From Escarpia spicata (taxonomy: Eukaryota; Annelida; Polychaeta; Sabellida; Siboglinidae), in assembly GCA_963995525.1 (NCBI GenBank), contig OZ023205.1, forward strand, positions 46,206,704 through 46,270,703: a DNA stretch of 64,000 bases. The letters are read 5' to 3'. A program made the translations under genes and the position numbers. Below are positions 63,226 through 64,000 of this stretch, one piece after another (position 1 is the stretch's first letter; each line of letters opens with the position of its first letter). The notes below the pieces were generated by a model. That model was not told the DNA's origin. It did not search any database and saw nothing but the letters and a program-made list of their open reading frames with translations.

Positions 63226-64000
63226 ACATGACCCCAATAAGGCAAGGCAATTTTGGAGAAAAATGTTGAAACTAACACATTTTATAGGCTCTCCTATCTC
63301 ATACACGGTGTGATTTTTTTTTAAATTCATCCACGTGTTTGTTTTTTATACACATTTCAAAAGAGCCACCCTATTTGACAGGGCACCGTGTGAAGAAGCA
63401 TTTCACTGTTGGACAATTTCTAATGTAGCACAACATTCTCAGGTGGCACGTATGAATGAATTCCTATAACAGTTTTCCAGAAAGTTAAATATGTGTTTTA
63501 TAAGAATATTAAATACAGCGAGTTACTATATGTTACATTCAAATTTATATTGATTTTATGACCTTGTGCCCTATTTACAAAGGTAAATATCAACAAAAAG
63601 TCACTTTAGGGTGTGGATTCTCAAAAGGCCAGACGTCTTATGCAGTTCAATTACATAATATTACACAGCCTAATTAGCAGACATTCAGAAAACAATTCCA
63701 CTTGCTTGATTGGCCGGAAGGTCCTGTCAGTAGACAGTATCTGATAACAGGCTCGGGCTACAGCCGACTCCAGCTAGTCACTGTCGTCAGGCTTCATTAG
63801 GGTCAATGACAAGATATTCAAGTGTGTTTAACTAGCAGAAGTAAACAAAACAGATTGATGGATCACCCTGCTGCAATGTCATTGGTTCATTTTCATACAG
63901 ATTTGCAGATTGAGGCTTAACTAGTAGCATACACACCCCACCCCTCTTATAAGACATGTGTTCCGACACTGTGATTTGGACTTGAAGACTGATGAGAAGT
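63226..64000. other. No gene recognised
   Basis: AT-rich unique-looking sequence to the end of the window, without recognisable exons or repeats. Confidence 0.45.

Overview
The window is animal (metazoan) nuclear DNA, probably from a marine invertebrate. It has intron-split exons with canonical GT/AG splice sites and is dense in non-LTR retrotransposon relics (RTE-like, CR1-like, L2-like and another Jockey/CR1-type), hAT DNA transposon remnants, foldback elements and many mini/microsatellites. Two relics of conserved animal genes (CCDC47 and DLD) confirm a metazoan source; I cannot name the species. No complete gene lies in the window. One 200-base assembly gap is at 24917-25116.

Region 1 (1-23282): a tandem array with a period of about 9.1 kb (two whole units and a truncated third). 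Each complete unit carries four short exons (A 87 nt, B 84 nt, C 87 nt, D 84 nt), each encoding one leucine-rich repeat of the ribonuclease-inhibitor/NLR type. All are flanked by phase-2 introns, so the array can in principle be spliced into one in-frame LRR domain of variable length. The third unit keeps only exons A and B; it breaks off exactly where units 1 and 2 show a rearranged RTE-like retrotransposon. Every nucleotide difference I find between orthologous exons changes an amino acid, while the neighbouring introns are nearly identical. This is the most interesting signal in the window.

Region 2 (23283-38960): repeat-rich DNA holding a tRNA-like element, retrotransposon 3' fragments around the gap, a 79-bp satellite (2 kb), a CpG-rich palindromic block with TGACGTCA motifs, two copies of a dispersed GGCACGTGCC-containing repeat, a trinucleotide array, two decayed hAT (ZBED5-like) transposase remnants, a decayed reverse transcriptase and a 33-bp minisatellite.

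Region 3 (38960-46500): an open frame of 14/15-residue repeats with a unique C-terminal tail, a CR1-like LINE with an esterase-type ORF1, a 0.9-kb foldback element and an 18-bp minisatellite.

Region 4 (46500-60410, minus strand): the last two coding exons of a dihydrolipoamide dehydrogenase (DLD) gene and, upstream on the same strand, scattered and partly broken exons of CCDC47. Between them lies a 34-bp minisatellite invaded by an L2-like LINE and by a non-autonomous hAT element. A 95-bp satellite sits in the first recognisable CCDC47 intron.

Region 5 (60410-64000): a long near-perfect hairpin and a duplicated 430-bp repeat, otherwise unrecognised AT-rich DNA.
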